64,000 nucleotides of DNA, from positions 124,001-188,000 of the forward strand of contig JBBAAK010000002.1 of assembly GCA_041658345.1 (NCBI GenBank), read 5' to 3'. Positions 33,632-40,826 of the stretch are shown one piece after another (the stretch's first letter is position 1; every line of letters begins with the position of its first letter). Origin of the DNA: JBAZYV01 sp041658345. GTDB lineage: Bacteria > Patescibacteriota > Gracilibacteria > UBA1369 > 2-02-FULL-48-14. The notes under the pieces are model-generated. The model was given only the letters and a program-made list of their open reading frames with translations, was not told the origin of the DNA and searched no databases. The position numbers were made by a program, and so were the translations under genes.

Positions 33632-34858
33632 TTATGTGTTAAAACGTAACTTCCGGAAGAATATCACAAAGATTCCCCATGCCAAGAGGATTATTCCGGC
33701 GGATACCAAAGTTGGTAGATTTTGTCCAAAAGTAATCAGTACGCCGGCGATTAACGGAGGGAGGGCTTGCCCCAGCGCACGGAGCGATTGTGTTATGCCA
33801 AGGACTTCGCCCTGATCTTCACTGGTTGCCAGGTTGGAAATTATTGCAGTTGAATTTGGGAAAGAAAGCCCTTCAAAAATTGCGAGAGAGGCTTGGAGCA
33901 GGTATAAAATCCAAATTGCTTGGGGAAGTGTCATTGCTACAAGTGTGAAACTAAGGCCCAAAAGTGAAAATTTGAGGACTTTTTCGGGCACAACGTATTT
34001 GCCAACGATTCTTGTAACAAATCCCTGGCTTAAAGCTATACAAATTCCAATGTAACCAAAAAATGTGCCGATTTGTGACGGTTCGAAAGCAAATTTTTGA
34101 ACCAAGAAAACGGGGAAAAACTGTGCAAAAAATGCGAAACCTGCGTTGTGTAAAAATGTTACAATAAATGCAATTCGAAGCTCCTTCATGCGCCAAGCCT
34201 TTGCAAGGTGAGTAAATCCTATAAAAGGATGGATGTGCTTGTGGACTTTTTTTGCGATGGTCTCTTTAAAAGAAGTTCCGACTAAAATCAAATTTGCCAT
34301 AGAAAGAATTGCCGCGAACCAAAATGGCGTTGCGTGATTAAACCAAGAAACCAGATGTGGGTCTGATAAAATTCCTCCTAAAAATGGTCCCACAATAAAA
34401 CCCATGCCAAAAGCCATACCTATAAGGCCAAAGTTTTTGGCGCTTTTTTCGCCTTGGTTCATATCTGCTATTGAGGAGTTGGCTATGCTCAAATTTCCGC
34501 CCGTAAATCCATCAAGCGTACGGCTGACAAAAAGCAACCAAAGTTGATTTGTAAGTATTCCTATTGCAAAAAGTACGTAGCCAATCAAGGTCCCGAAAAG
34601 CGAAATTGCTAGAATTTTTTTGCGTCCGTGCCTATCTGAGAGCGTGCCCAAAATCGGTGCTCCAAAAAATTGTGCCAGTGGGTATGAGGCCACAAGCAAT
34701 CCAAGTGCCATATTTCTTGTAGCTTCGTTCCAAGCTGTTGGCACGATTTGACTGGTTGTATCCAGCATTAGTGGCGCCAAAATTGGAATCAAAATTCCAA
34801 CGCCAATAAGGTCTAAGAAGACGATTAAAAAAAGGATAAATATGTTGGATTTTTTCAT
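33632..34858 (-). CDS. Major facilitator superfamily transporter, TetA-like
   Basis: 408 residues with about 12 membrane helices. The MFS loop 2-3 motif is clear (GTLSDRHGRKKILAISLFGT, about residues 74-93) and the N-terminus (IFLDLIGVGILIPILAPLM) matches the DHA1/TetA drug:H+ antiporter group. The substrate is unknown; export of a drug-like or lipid compound is plausible. 19 nt downstream of tspO on the same strand. Confidence 0.88.
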   Translation of the reverse strand: MKKSNIFILFLIVFLDLIGVGILIPILAPLMLDTTSQIVPTAWNEATRNMALGLLVASYPLAQFFGAPILGTLSDRHGRKKILAISLFGTLIGYVLFAIGILTNQLWLLFVSRTLDGFTGGNLSIANSSIADMNQGEKSAKNFGLIGMAFGMGFIVGPFLGGILSDPHLVSWFNHATPFWFAAILSMANLILVGTSFKETIAKKVHKHIHPFIGFTHLAKAWRMKELRIAFIVTFLHNAGFAFFAQFFPVFLVQKFAFEPSQIGTFFGYIGICIALSQGFVTRIVGKYVVPEKVLKFSLLGLSFTLVAMTLPQAIWILYLLQASLAIFEGLSFPNSTAIISNLATSEDQGEVLGITQSLRALGQALPPLIAGVLITFGQNLPTLVSAGIILLAWGIFVIFFRKLRFNT

Positions 34859-34877
34859 TTAATGATTTTGTACGAAG

Positions 34878-35360
34878 CTAGTTCAAAATGGATATTTGCC
34901 AGGTTAAAAATGTGGCGAAAACTATCCAAAGCGTGTAAGGCAGTAGGAGTAGGGATGCGGTTTTGTTTAGTGGCCACAAAATGGTGTGCAATGTGAGAAG
35001 TGTAAGTTCTAAAAACATCATTTCTATTAGTGAGGCAATTATTAATCCTTTCCCGAAAAATAGGTAGCACCAAAGCACGTTTAGGATGGCGTTTAGTCCA
35101 AAAAGGATTAGTGCAAAAGTTTTAAGCGAGTTTTTTTTGATTTTGTTATAAACGATTAGCGCAGACGCTGTAGTTAGAATAAAAATAATGTTCCAAGCTA
35201 TTGGGAATGCCCATGCTGGTGGCACGATTTCTGGCCGAACTAAAGTTTGCTTATACCAGTCCATTCCTGCGCTTGTAAAATAACTGCCGAGTAGGGCGGT
35301 TGCTATTGTTATTAGTGGGATAATTACGAAATTTGGGCGGAATTTTTTTGTGATTGGCAT
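34878..35360 (-). CDS. tspO: TspO/MBR family protein
   Basis: 160 residues with five membrane helices. Family marks are PEIVPPAWAFPIAWNIIFIL (about 43-62), LNAILNVLWCYLFFGKGLII (about 89-108), and the C-terminal LLLPYTLWIVFATFLTWQI. TspO binds tetrapyrroles and is tied to porphyrin and oxidative-stress responses. A heme protein system (ferric-reductase-like plus cytochrome b5) sits at 57-58.6 kb, but no direct link is shown. Confidence 0.9.
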   Translation of the reverse strand: MPITKKFRPNFVIIPLITIATALLGSYFTSAGMDWYKQTLVRPEIVPPAWAFPIAWNIIFILTTASALIVYNKIKKNSLKTFALILFGLNAILNVLWCYLFFGKGLIIASLIEMMFLELTLLTLHTILWPLNKTASLLLLPYTLWIVFATFLTWQISILN

Positions 35361-35407
35361 GGTGATGTGGTTGTGGTTAGAATGCTTTGCAGATTCTAAT
35401 GATTTTT

Positions 35408-36061
35408 ATGGGAAGACAAAAGCAAAAACATTTCGAAGAGATGAAGGCGTGGGAGCACGTTTTTGAGCCTGATATTAAACAAGGTGCTGATGTGATTGAT
35501 TTAAAAGGCACTTGGGGCAAAAAAGTGATTTTGGAATTGGCTTGCGGGGGAGGTGATTACACCGTTGCGCTCGCCAAAGCTTTGCCTGATGCAACTGTTG
35601 TTGGTGTGGACATTAAGGGTTCAAGAATGTGGATTGGTGCAAAAATTGCGCATGACAGTGGGGTTTTGAATGCAAAGTTTTTGCGCACTCGCATTGAAAA
35701 TTTGGCGGATTTTTTTGCAGAAGGCGAGGTGGACGAAATTTGGATCACTTTCCCAAATCCTCATCCAACCAAAGGCAACGAAAAGCGTAGATTAACTTCA
35801 CCAAGATTTTTGGAAATGTACTCCCGGCTTTTAAAACGTGGCGGATTTTTGCACTTAAAAACAGATAGCGAAGAACTGTTTAATTATAGTTCGGGGGCTA
35901 TGAGAACGTGCGGATTTAAGATTGTGAAAGTGATTGATGACGTTTACGCGTGCCAAGATTGCGATGACTTTGTTCGCGGTATTCAAACTTGCTACGAAAA
36001 AAAATATTTGGATGGGGGGAGGAAGATTAGGTATGTGAAAGCGGAAAGTCTGTTGGCTTAG
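35408..36061 (+). CDS. trmB: tRNA (guanine-N7)-methyltransferase
   Basis: Methylates G46 of tRNA using SAM. From ATG 35408 (MGRQKQKHFEEM) it is 217 residues; ATG 35399 adds three. Motifs: SAM site ILELACGGGDYTVALAKALP near 43, VGVDIKGSRMWIGAK near 68, and the TrmB signature WITFPNPHPTKGNEKRRLTS near 113. Its 3' end overlaps the convergent rlmN gene by 35 nt. Confidence 0.93.
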   Translation: MGRQKQKHFEEMKAWEHVFEPDIKQGADVIDLKGTWGKKVILELACGGGDYTVALAKALPDATVVGVDIKGSRMWIGAKIAHDSGVLNAKFLRTRIENLADFFAEGEVDEIWITFPNPHPTKGNEKRRLTSPRFLEMYSRLLKRGGFLHLKTDSEELFNYSSGAMRTCGFKIVKVIDDVYACQDCDDFVRGIQTCYEKKYLDGGRKIRYVKAESLLA

Positions 36062-37082
36062 TATCCATAACTAACAGTTGTCCGCACGCGGCCTCGATGT
36101 CGTCGCCCATGTTGTGACGGAGGGTGGCGAGGGCGCCATCGGCTTCTAAAATTGCTTGGAATTTTGCGATGCGATCATCGGTGCTACGGCTTAAATCCAT
36201 GTTCGTAAAATTGTATGGAATCAGATTGATTTTCACCTGTCCCAAATCTTTTGCTAATTTTGCAAGCGCCTTGGCATGAGCTTCCGTATCGTTTACTCCA
36301 TTTAACATTACGTATTCAAAAGTAATGTGATGATGGCGGTTTCCGTGCTCCTTAAGATAGCGTGCAACCCAATCTTTTAGTTTTGGGATAAAATCTTTTA
36401 CCGTGCTGGGGACAATTTTCGCGCGAGTTTCCTCTATTGCGCTGTGTAGTGAAATTGCTATGCGGACATCAGGCCAAGTTGGATCATTTAGCAGATTTTC
36501 TAGTGCGGGCAAGATGCCAACTGTAGAAACAGTGATATGAGTTGGTCCCAAATCCGTATATTTAAGTAACGTGATTAGCGCGGTCTTCACATTTTCGTAA
36601 TTTGTCATTGGTTCGCCCATGCCCATCATTACCAAATTGCTGATTCTTCCCTCTGCAAATTTTTGCCAAAAACGATACTGATCTACAATTTCGTCTGCAT
36701 TTAGGCTACGAATCAGCCCCATTTTGCCGGTTGCGCAAAACTTGCATCCCATGGCACAGCCAACCTGTGAGGAAACGCAAACTGTCCATTGTCCTCGCGC
36801 GTTTTCCATAAGTACGGTTTCTATTTTGTGTCCATCTTCCAGCGTGAGCAGAGCTTTAAATGTATCTTTGCTTTTGCTTTCGAAGGTTTTTGAATCTTTA
36901 AACGCGTACCATTTTGCTTCTTTTTGCATGGCATCTTTTATGTGGTTTGGGAGATTGCTTATGCTGTTAAAATCCTCTTTTTCAGGTTTAAAAAGATTTT
37001 CTTCTATTTGCTTAAATCTAAAGTGTTTTTCTAGCGGGAACAGTTCTGTAAAGATTTCAAATCGAGTTTTTGGCACTTGCAT
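36027..37082 (-). CDS. rlmN: Dual-specificity 23S rRNA/tRNA adenine-C2 methyltransferase RlmN
   Basis: A radical SAM enzyme that methylates A2503 of 23S rRNA and A37 of some tRNAs. The [4Fe-4S] motif CAMGCKFCATGKMG is near residues 109-122; GMGEPMTNYENV and ITVSTVGILPALE follow, and the resolving Cys is in the C-terminal AACGQ. 351 residues, normal length. Convergent overlap with trmB. Confidence 0.95.
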   Translation of the reverse strand: MQVPKTRFEIFTELFPLEKHFRFKQIEENLFKPEKEDFNSISNLPNHIKDAMQKEAKWYAFKDSKTFESKSKDTFKALLTLEDGHKIETVLMENARGQWTVCVSSQVGCAMGCKFCATGKMGLIRSLNADEIVDQYRFWQKFAEGRISNLVMMGMGEPMTNYENVKTALITLLKYTDLGPTHITVSTVGILPALENLLNDPTWPDVRIAISLHSAIEETRAKIVPSTVKDFIPKLKDWVARYLKEHGNRHHHITFEYVMLNGVNDTEAHAKALAKLAKDLGQVKINLIPYNFTNMDLSRSTDDRIAKFQAILEADGALATLRHNMGDDIEAACGQLLVMDTKPTDFPLSHT

Positions 37083-37120
37083 ACTGGAAAGATAATGAGG
37101 GCATCAGTATAGTGTGCATC

Positions 37121-37972
37121 ATGGACAAGGTCAAAATTGCATATATCGGCAAACATTTTGGGGAGGAACCGCCACTTGTGGGTGAGGCGTGTGCAGGTGT
37201 GCCTGCGGGTGCTGGCGTACGTGCCGGCGCAGGTGGGATTTTTTTTACGGGCTGTAATTTAAGATGTGTTTTTTGCCAGAATTATCAAATTTCTCACGAG
37301 GGGATGGGGAAGGATTGCTCGATTTTGGAGCTTGCGGAGGAGATGCTTAAGTTGCAGGCGGATGGCGCGCTTAATATTGATTTGGTGACGCCTACAATCT
37401 GGCACAAACAGATTAAAAAGGCTGTAATTTTGGCGCGGGCGGATGGGTTAACGATCCCGATTGTTTGGAATTCAAATGGTTACGAAAAAGTTGCTTTGTT
37501 AAAAGAAATGGAAGGGATTGTGGATATTTATTTACCCGATTTTAAGTATGGCATTGATGAAATTGGTCTTAAATATTCCGGTGTGCCGGGCTATGTGGCG
37601 GTTGCGGAAAGTGCGATTCGCGAGATGCTCCGCCAAGTTGGGAATTTGCAAATTGATGAGGACGGAATTGCGAGACGTGGAGTTTTGGTAAGGCATTTGG
37701 TTCTGCCCGGGCAGACCGAGAACAGTAAAGAAGTTCTGCGTAGGCTCGAGAGCATTGATAATCAACTTTTTATAAGTTTGATGAATCAATATTCGCCACT
37801 TTATGGTGCGCGTGATTTTCCGGAAATAAATCGAACTGTTACGGCAGAGGAATTTGATGAAGTTTTTGACGAACTTAGTCGTTTGGGTTTTGAAAATGGC
37901 TTTGTGCAAGACGGAGAAAGTAGTGAGTTTTTGATTCCGGATTTTAGAAAAGATGAGCCGTTCGGTTTTTAG
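37121..37972 (+). CDS. PflX-like radical SAM protein with Ala/Gly insertion
   Basis: From ATG 37121 (MDKVKIAYIGKHFGEEPPL), 283 residues. The radical SAM triad CNLRCVFCQNYQIS is near 45-58, with PTIWHKQIKKA and VDIYLPDFKYG typical of the COG1313 PflX group. PflX is annotated as a putative pyruvate-formate-lyase-activating enzyme, but its substrate is unsettled. The N-terminal Cys block usual in this group is missing. A low-complexity Ala/Gly segment (ACAGVPAGAGVRAGAGG, about 22-38) is inserted just before the Fe-S loop. Confidence 0.82.
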   Translation: MDKVKIAYIGKHFGEEPPLVGEACAGVPAGAGVRAGAGGIFFTGCNLRCVFCQNYQISHEGMGKDCSILELAEEMLKLQADGALNIDLVTPTIWHKQIKKAVILARADGLTIPIVWNSNGYEKVALLKEMEGIVDIYLPDFKYGIDEIGLKYSGVPGYVAVAESAIREMLRQVGNLQIDEDGIARRGVLVRHLVLPGQTENSKEVLRRLESIDNQLFISLMNQYSPLYGARDFPEINRTVTAEEFDEVFDELSRLGFENGFVQDGESSEFLIPDFRKDEPFGF

Positions 37973-38014
37973 TTTTTGTACAGTGAATTATGGCATCGGT
38001 TAGCCATTCCACCC

Positions 38015-38043
38015 TTGACTAATTTGCAGTTTCGTTGTATATC
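38015..38043 (+). promoter_or_regulatory. Promoter of the orphan gene at 38084
   Basis: TTGACT (38015-38020), 17 bp, TATATC (38038-38043), 40 nt before the ATG. Confidence 0.6.
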
Positions 38044-38083
38044 TTGGTTGTAATTGTTCAGTCTCGATTTAACCCATATTTTT

Positions 38084-39808
38084 ATGAGTTCAACATCTAG
38101 AAATGAAGATTTACATGTAAGGCCAGGAGGTGGTGGTGAGAGGGAAACGGATGGAAGGATCCTGAATTTTGAGTTTACAAGAACACAGTTGTTGGAATAT
38201 TTGGTGGCTACGCTCAAGCTGCCAATGCCTGTGGTTACCTTGCCTGGTAATGGCAGTACGTTTAGAGAGGATATAGTGCGTGCGAATACTTATACTAAAG
38301 AGGAGTTTGGGAAACTTTTGCAGACGTTTGGAGTAGATCTTACCACTGTTGATCTGCCCGGTCTTTTTAGGGGGTTCGTTGATTATGTTAGAGAGGAAGA
38401 TGAGGAGGCTATAAGTGAAACTTTGGGGTTGGATGCCGGTGTTGAGAGTACGCCTCGTGGCACGCCTAGTAATGGGTTTCATCTTCCTCCGATTAAGCCT
38501 AGGGAAACTGAGGGTTTGCTTGAGCCGGTTTCGGTTTCGCCTAAGACAGTTTCGCCCAAGAAGGGCGGTAGTGTGCTTGGTGCTAGGTTTGGGTTGGGGA
38601 CGGCTCTAATGTTTGGTCTTGTAGCGGTTGCCGGCCTTGTGAACAAAGTCATGCATAGTGGTGCAGATGAAGTGGCTCCTTCCAAAAGTGCTGAGTCTGT
38701 GTCTGTTAGTACTATTCCTGTTGGTAATGCTCCGGTTGCGCCTACTCTCGTTACGCCTAATCCCGTTCAAAGTCCAAGTGTGGACACTAATATTTGGACT
38801 GCGGTTGGTTCTGTTTTGGACGATTTTGAATCAGTTAGTTGGGAACCTAGTTCAGATCAAGAGAGGGCATTGATTCACGCGGTCGCTACAAATAGTTTGG
38901 CGCTTGTGGCCTCAGAGGATGCAAATGTTGTTGGCTTCACCGAGGGCTCAAAAGGGGCAAAAGCTTTGCGTGGTTATTTGAAGAGTTGGGGTGGTTATAA
39001 AGCAGTTTTAGATAGTCTCGATGCCTATGCTCCAGCTGATTCTTGTAAATATAATCCTAATGAAAGTATAGCCAGCACACTCGGCTACATTGAAGAGTGT
39101 TCCGGTTTGCCTAGGGCAGGGGCGGTTAGAAATCTTGTTGAGGCACAGGCCCATCTGATTGTAGATTCAAGAATCAACACGGACTTGTCTGATGTTCACG
39201 AACGGTTAAGTGAGGCTAGTCGTCCAGTTGAGATTAAGGGAGTTGTTCAAGATTTGGTAGAGAATCCACCAAAAGTTCCAAAGCCCTACGTTTATGAAAA
39301 ACCTACTACTAGTGGATCTGCCAGTTACTCTAGCGGTATCGATGCTCCGGACCGCTCAGTGGATTCCTTTGCTTCTGATCTAGGTGAAAATCGGGAATTT
39401 AGAGCTTTATCGCAAGATGTGCAAAATAATGATTTGGAAGACCCAACCAGCGTGCCTGAACCACGTTACGTTAGGCCAGTAGTAGTATCTGCTTTTGCGT
39501 CTGAATCAGCCGTTGATGCTCCGGACCGCTCAGTGGATTCCTTTGGAGATATTGATGAGCTTGTTGGAGAGAAGGTGGCGATGTCTAAGAGTGATGAAGT
39601 TGTGAGTTCTAAGTTTGTTTCGAGCTTGGCTGACGCTACCGACGTGCCTGATCCTTTGTATGTTGAGCCTGTAGCTGTTGGCTCTGTTGTTGCTGACGGC
39701 CCAGTTACTCAGGTGAAAAAATCAAGTTTGTTTGAACGTGCTAAGGCGGGCGTTGCTCAAGTTACGGGGGGGATTGCAACAAGGGCTAGGTCTTGGTTTG
39801 GAAGGTAG
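38084..39808 (+). CDS. Large orphan membrane-anchored protein with short repeats, 574 aa
   Basis: No family recognised. From ATG 38084 (MSSTSRNEDLHVRPGGG), a ~170-residue polar domain precedes one membrane helix (LGTALMFGLVAVAGLVNKV, about 182-200). Then comes a Ser/Pro/Val linker, a globular ~140-residue region (about 245-385), and a Pro-rich tail with short repeats: APDRSVDSF twice, and KPYVYEKP, EPRYVRP, DPLYVEP spaced along it. The last ~25 residues are amphipathic (FERAKAGVAQVTGGIATRAR). There is no N-terminal signal, so the orientation is open. Its own near-consensus promoter. Confidence 0.72.
   Translation: MSSTSRNEDLHVRPGGGGERETDGRILNFEFTRTQLLEYLVATLKLPMPVVTLPGNGSTFREDIVRANTYTKEEFGKLLQTFGVDLTTVDLPGLFRGFVDYVREEDEEAISETLGLDAGVESTPRGTPSNGFHLPPIKPRETEGLLEPVSVSPKTVSPKKGGSVLGARFGLGTALMFGLVAVAGLVNKVMHSGADEVAPSKSAESVSVSTIPVGNAPVAPTLVTPNPVQSPSVDTNIWTAVGSVLDDFESVSWEPSSDQERALIHAVATNSLALVASEDANVVGFTEGSKGAKALRGYLKSWGGYKAVLDSLDAYAPADSCKYNPNESIASTLGYIEECSGLPRAGAVRNLVEAQAHLIVDSRINTDLSDVHERLSEASRPVEIKGVVQDLVENPPKVPKPYVYEKPTTSGSASYSSGIDAPDRSVDSFASDLGENREFRALSQDVQNNDLEDPTSVPEPRYVRPVVVSAFASESAVDAPDRSVDSFGDIDELVGEKVAMSKSDEVVSSKFVSSLADATDVPDPLYVEPVAVGSVVADGPVTQVKKSSLFERAKAGVAQVTGGIATRARSWFGR
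39341..39545 (+). repeat. 31-bp direct repeat inside the orphan gene
   Basis: An identical 31-bp stretch beginning GATGCTCCGGACCGCTCAGT occurs at 39341-39371 and 39515-39545, 174 bp apart (a multiple of 3). It encodes the repeated APDRSVDSF. Perfect identity over a modest distance suggests a recent duplication, and a deletion between the copies would keep the frame. Confidence 0.85.
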
Positions 39809-39828
39809 AAGATTCGTAAAAAATACAG

Positions 39829-39847
39829 CCTCTGAACTAGGGCTTTG
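39829..39847 (+). repeat. 19-nt repeat, copy 1 (near tRNA-Pro CGG)
   Basis: CCTCTGAACTAGGGCTTTG here and at 45931-45949 (CCTCTGAACTAGGACTTTG) differ at one base. The second copy forms the left arm of a hairpin next to tRNA-Pro(GGG); this copy lacks the right arm. Confidence 0.55.
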
Positions 39848-39849
39848 CG

Positions 39850-39894
39850 TAAAAAAAATACGTCCTCGCAACAGGAATTTTATTCCGTTGCGAG
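39850..39894 (-). terminator. Strong hairpin with minus-strand T-run
   Basis: CTCGCAAC-A-GGAAT pairs with ATTCC-GTTGCGAG around a TTT loop (39865-39894, 13 bp with one bulge). On the minus strand it is followed after 6 nt by eight T (39851-39858), so it can terminate minus-strand transcription from the 40.1-40.6 kb gene or from the remnant that overlaps it. Confidence 0.65.
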
Positions 39895-40026
39895 TTTGGT
39901 GAGTGGGGTGTCAAAGGTTACACCGTGCTCGTGGTCCCCATCGTACTGAAGAAGGCGGGCATCGTAAAGGGCGAGGGATGTCACCGCAAATACACGGAGG
40001 AGACGTTCGTGGAGGAACTGCGAAAT
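39880..40026 (-). pseudogene. GC-rich gene fragment with no start, family uncertain
   Basis: A ~150-bp stretch visibly richer in GC than its surroundings, open on both strands in the same codon register. The minus reading gives about 48 residues (QFLHERLLRVFAVTSLALYD, later GDHEHGVTFDTP) ending at TAA 39880 in the loop of a terminator hairpin; a TGA bounds it upstream and no ATG exists. The plus reading, 39853-40038, contains VPIVLKKAGIVKG, which faintly recalls DJ-1/PfpI proteins. I favour a decayed 3' gene end on the minus strand; neither reading is secure. The rest of the 39809-40087 gap shows nothing coding. Confidence 0.3.
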
Positions 40027-40087
40027 TCACGATTCTAATCTGTTAATCCTGCTACTGGTTTTACTAAAGAGCCGGAGGTGTTAGAAC

Positions 40088-40576
40088 TTACTCCAAATTT
40101 TCTTTTATCTTTCGTATGAGGTCTACAAAAGTTTCTGCATTAGCACGCACGTTCGCTTCAGAAGAAGTTAAAGCAGGTTCAGCTGCTTGAATAAGTAGAT
40201 CTAATCTGTGCTGAATGGCTTCGATTCTCATGCTTGGGCTCATACCTATAAGTCGAGCTAACTCCCTTGAACCTTCAGCAACTTTTACTTTCGCATCTGT
40301 TAAGGGTGAATACTTGTCTTGAAATTGGGTGCTGTCAAACTCTGCAAAGAAAGTAGATATATTTTTAGGATCAAGTGAGCCCAATTGGGGACCGAGCTCG
40401 TCGTAATGGACTTCTAGTCTAAACTTTACCGCTTTCGCTACACTGTCAACTTGACCACCCACGACGTCATCTTTACCTACAGCTGTAGTAAGTAAGTCAT
40501 TATGCTTAATACCTCCGTCTTGGGTTAGGGCGTCCAGTAGTTCTTGTAGTGTATGTGGGTTTTTTTGATTTGGCAT
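40088..40576 (-). CDS. Hypothetical protein, 162 aa
   Basis: From ATG 40576 (MPNQKNPHTLQELLDALTQD). The open frame extends to 40657 but the extra part runs into the tRNA-Pro gene, so the internal ATG is right. Helical, soluble, acidic in places, with a C-terminal helix pair (RIEAIQHRLDLLIQAAEPAL, ANAETFVDLIRKIKENLE). No family recognised. Confidence 0.65.
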   Translation of the reverse strand: MPNQKNPHTLQELLDALTQDGGIKHNDLLTTAVGKDDVVGGQVDSVAKAVKFRLEVHYDELGPQLGSLDPKNISTFFAEFDSTQFQDKYSPLTDAKVKVAEGSRELARLIGMSPSMRIEAIQHRLDLLIQAAEPALTSSEANVRANAETFVDLIRKIKENLE

Positions 40577-40629
40577 AAATATAAATCTAGAAATCAGTGA
40601 ATAATAACATTTTTCTGGTATTATGTCAA

Positions 40630-40706
40630 TGGTCGGAGTGGTGGGACTTGAACCCACGACCTCGGCGTTCCGAACGCCGCGCGCTAGCCAACTGCGCTAC
40701 ACCCCG
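40630..40706 (-). tRNA. tRNA-Pro(CGG)
   Basis: Cloverleaf on the minus strand: acceptor CGGGGTG/CACTCCG, D-arm GCGC-AGTTGGCTA-GCGC, anticodon stem CGGCG/CGCCG with loop TTCGGAA (anticodon CGG), T-arm GTGGG-TTCAAGT-CCCAC, discriminator A and encoded CCA. Outside the anticodon arm it differs from the tRNA-Pro(GGG) at 45.96 kb by one base. Confidence 0.97.
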
Positions 40707-40765
40707 ATTTTGTGTGAAGGCGCGGACATTATGCCAAAGTCTTATTTGTTAAACAAACAAACAGG

Positions 40766-40796
40766 TTGAACAGGATGGACAAAAACTATAGATAAT
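40766..40796 (+). promoter_or_regulatory. Probable promoter of the 939-aa gene
   Basis: TTGAAC (40766-40771) followed by overlapping -10 candidates TAGATA (40789-40794, 17 bp) and GATAAT (40791-40796, 19 bp), about 30 nt before the ATG. Confidence 0.4.
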
Positions 40797-40826
40797 GTTA
40801 TTATGGTCTAATGTTTTTTTAAAGAT

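Noticed and set aside
40577..40657. N-terminal extension of the 162-aa protein
   Set aside because: It enters the tRNA-Pro gene; the GSSPTTPT-like translation is the usual shadow of a tRNA T-arm.
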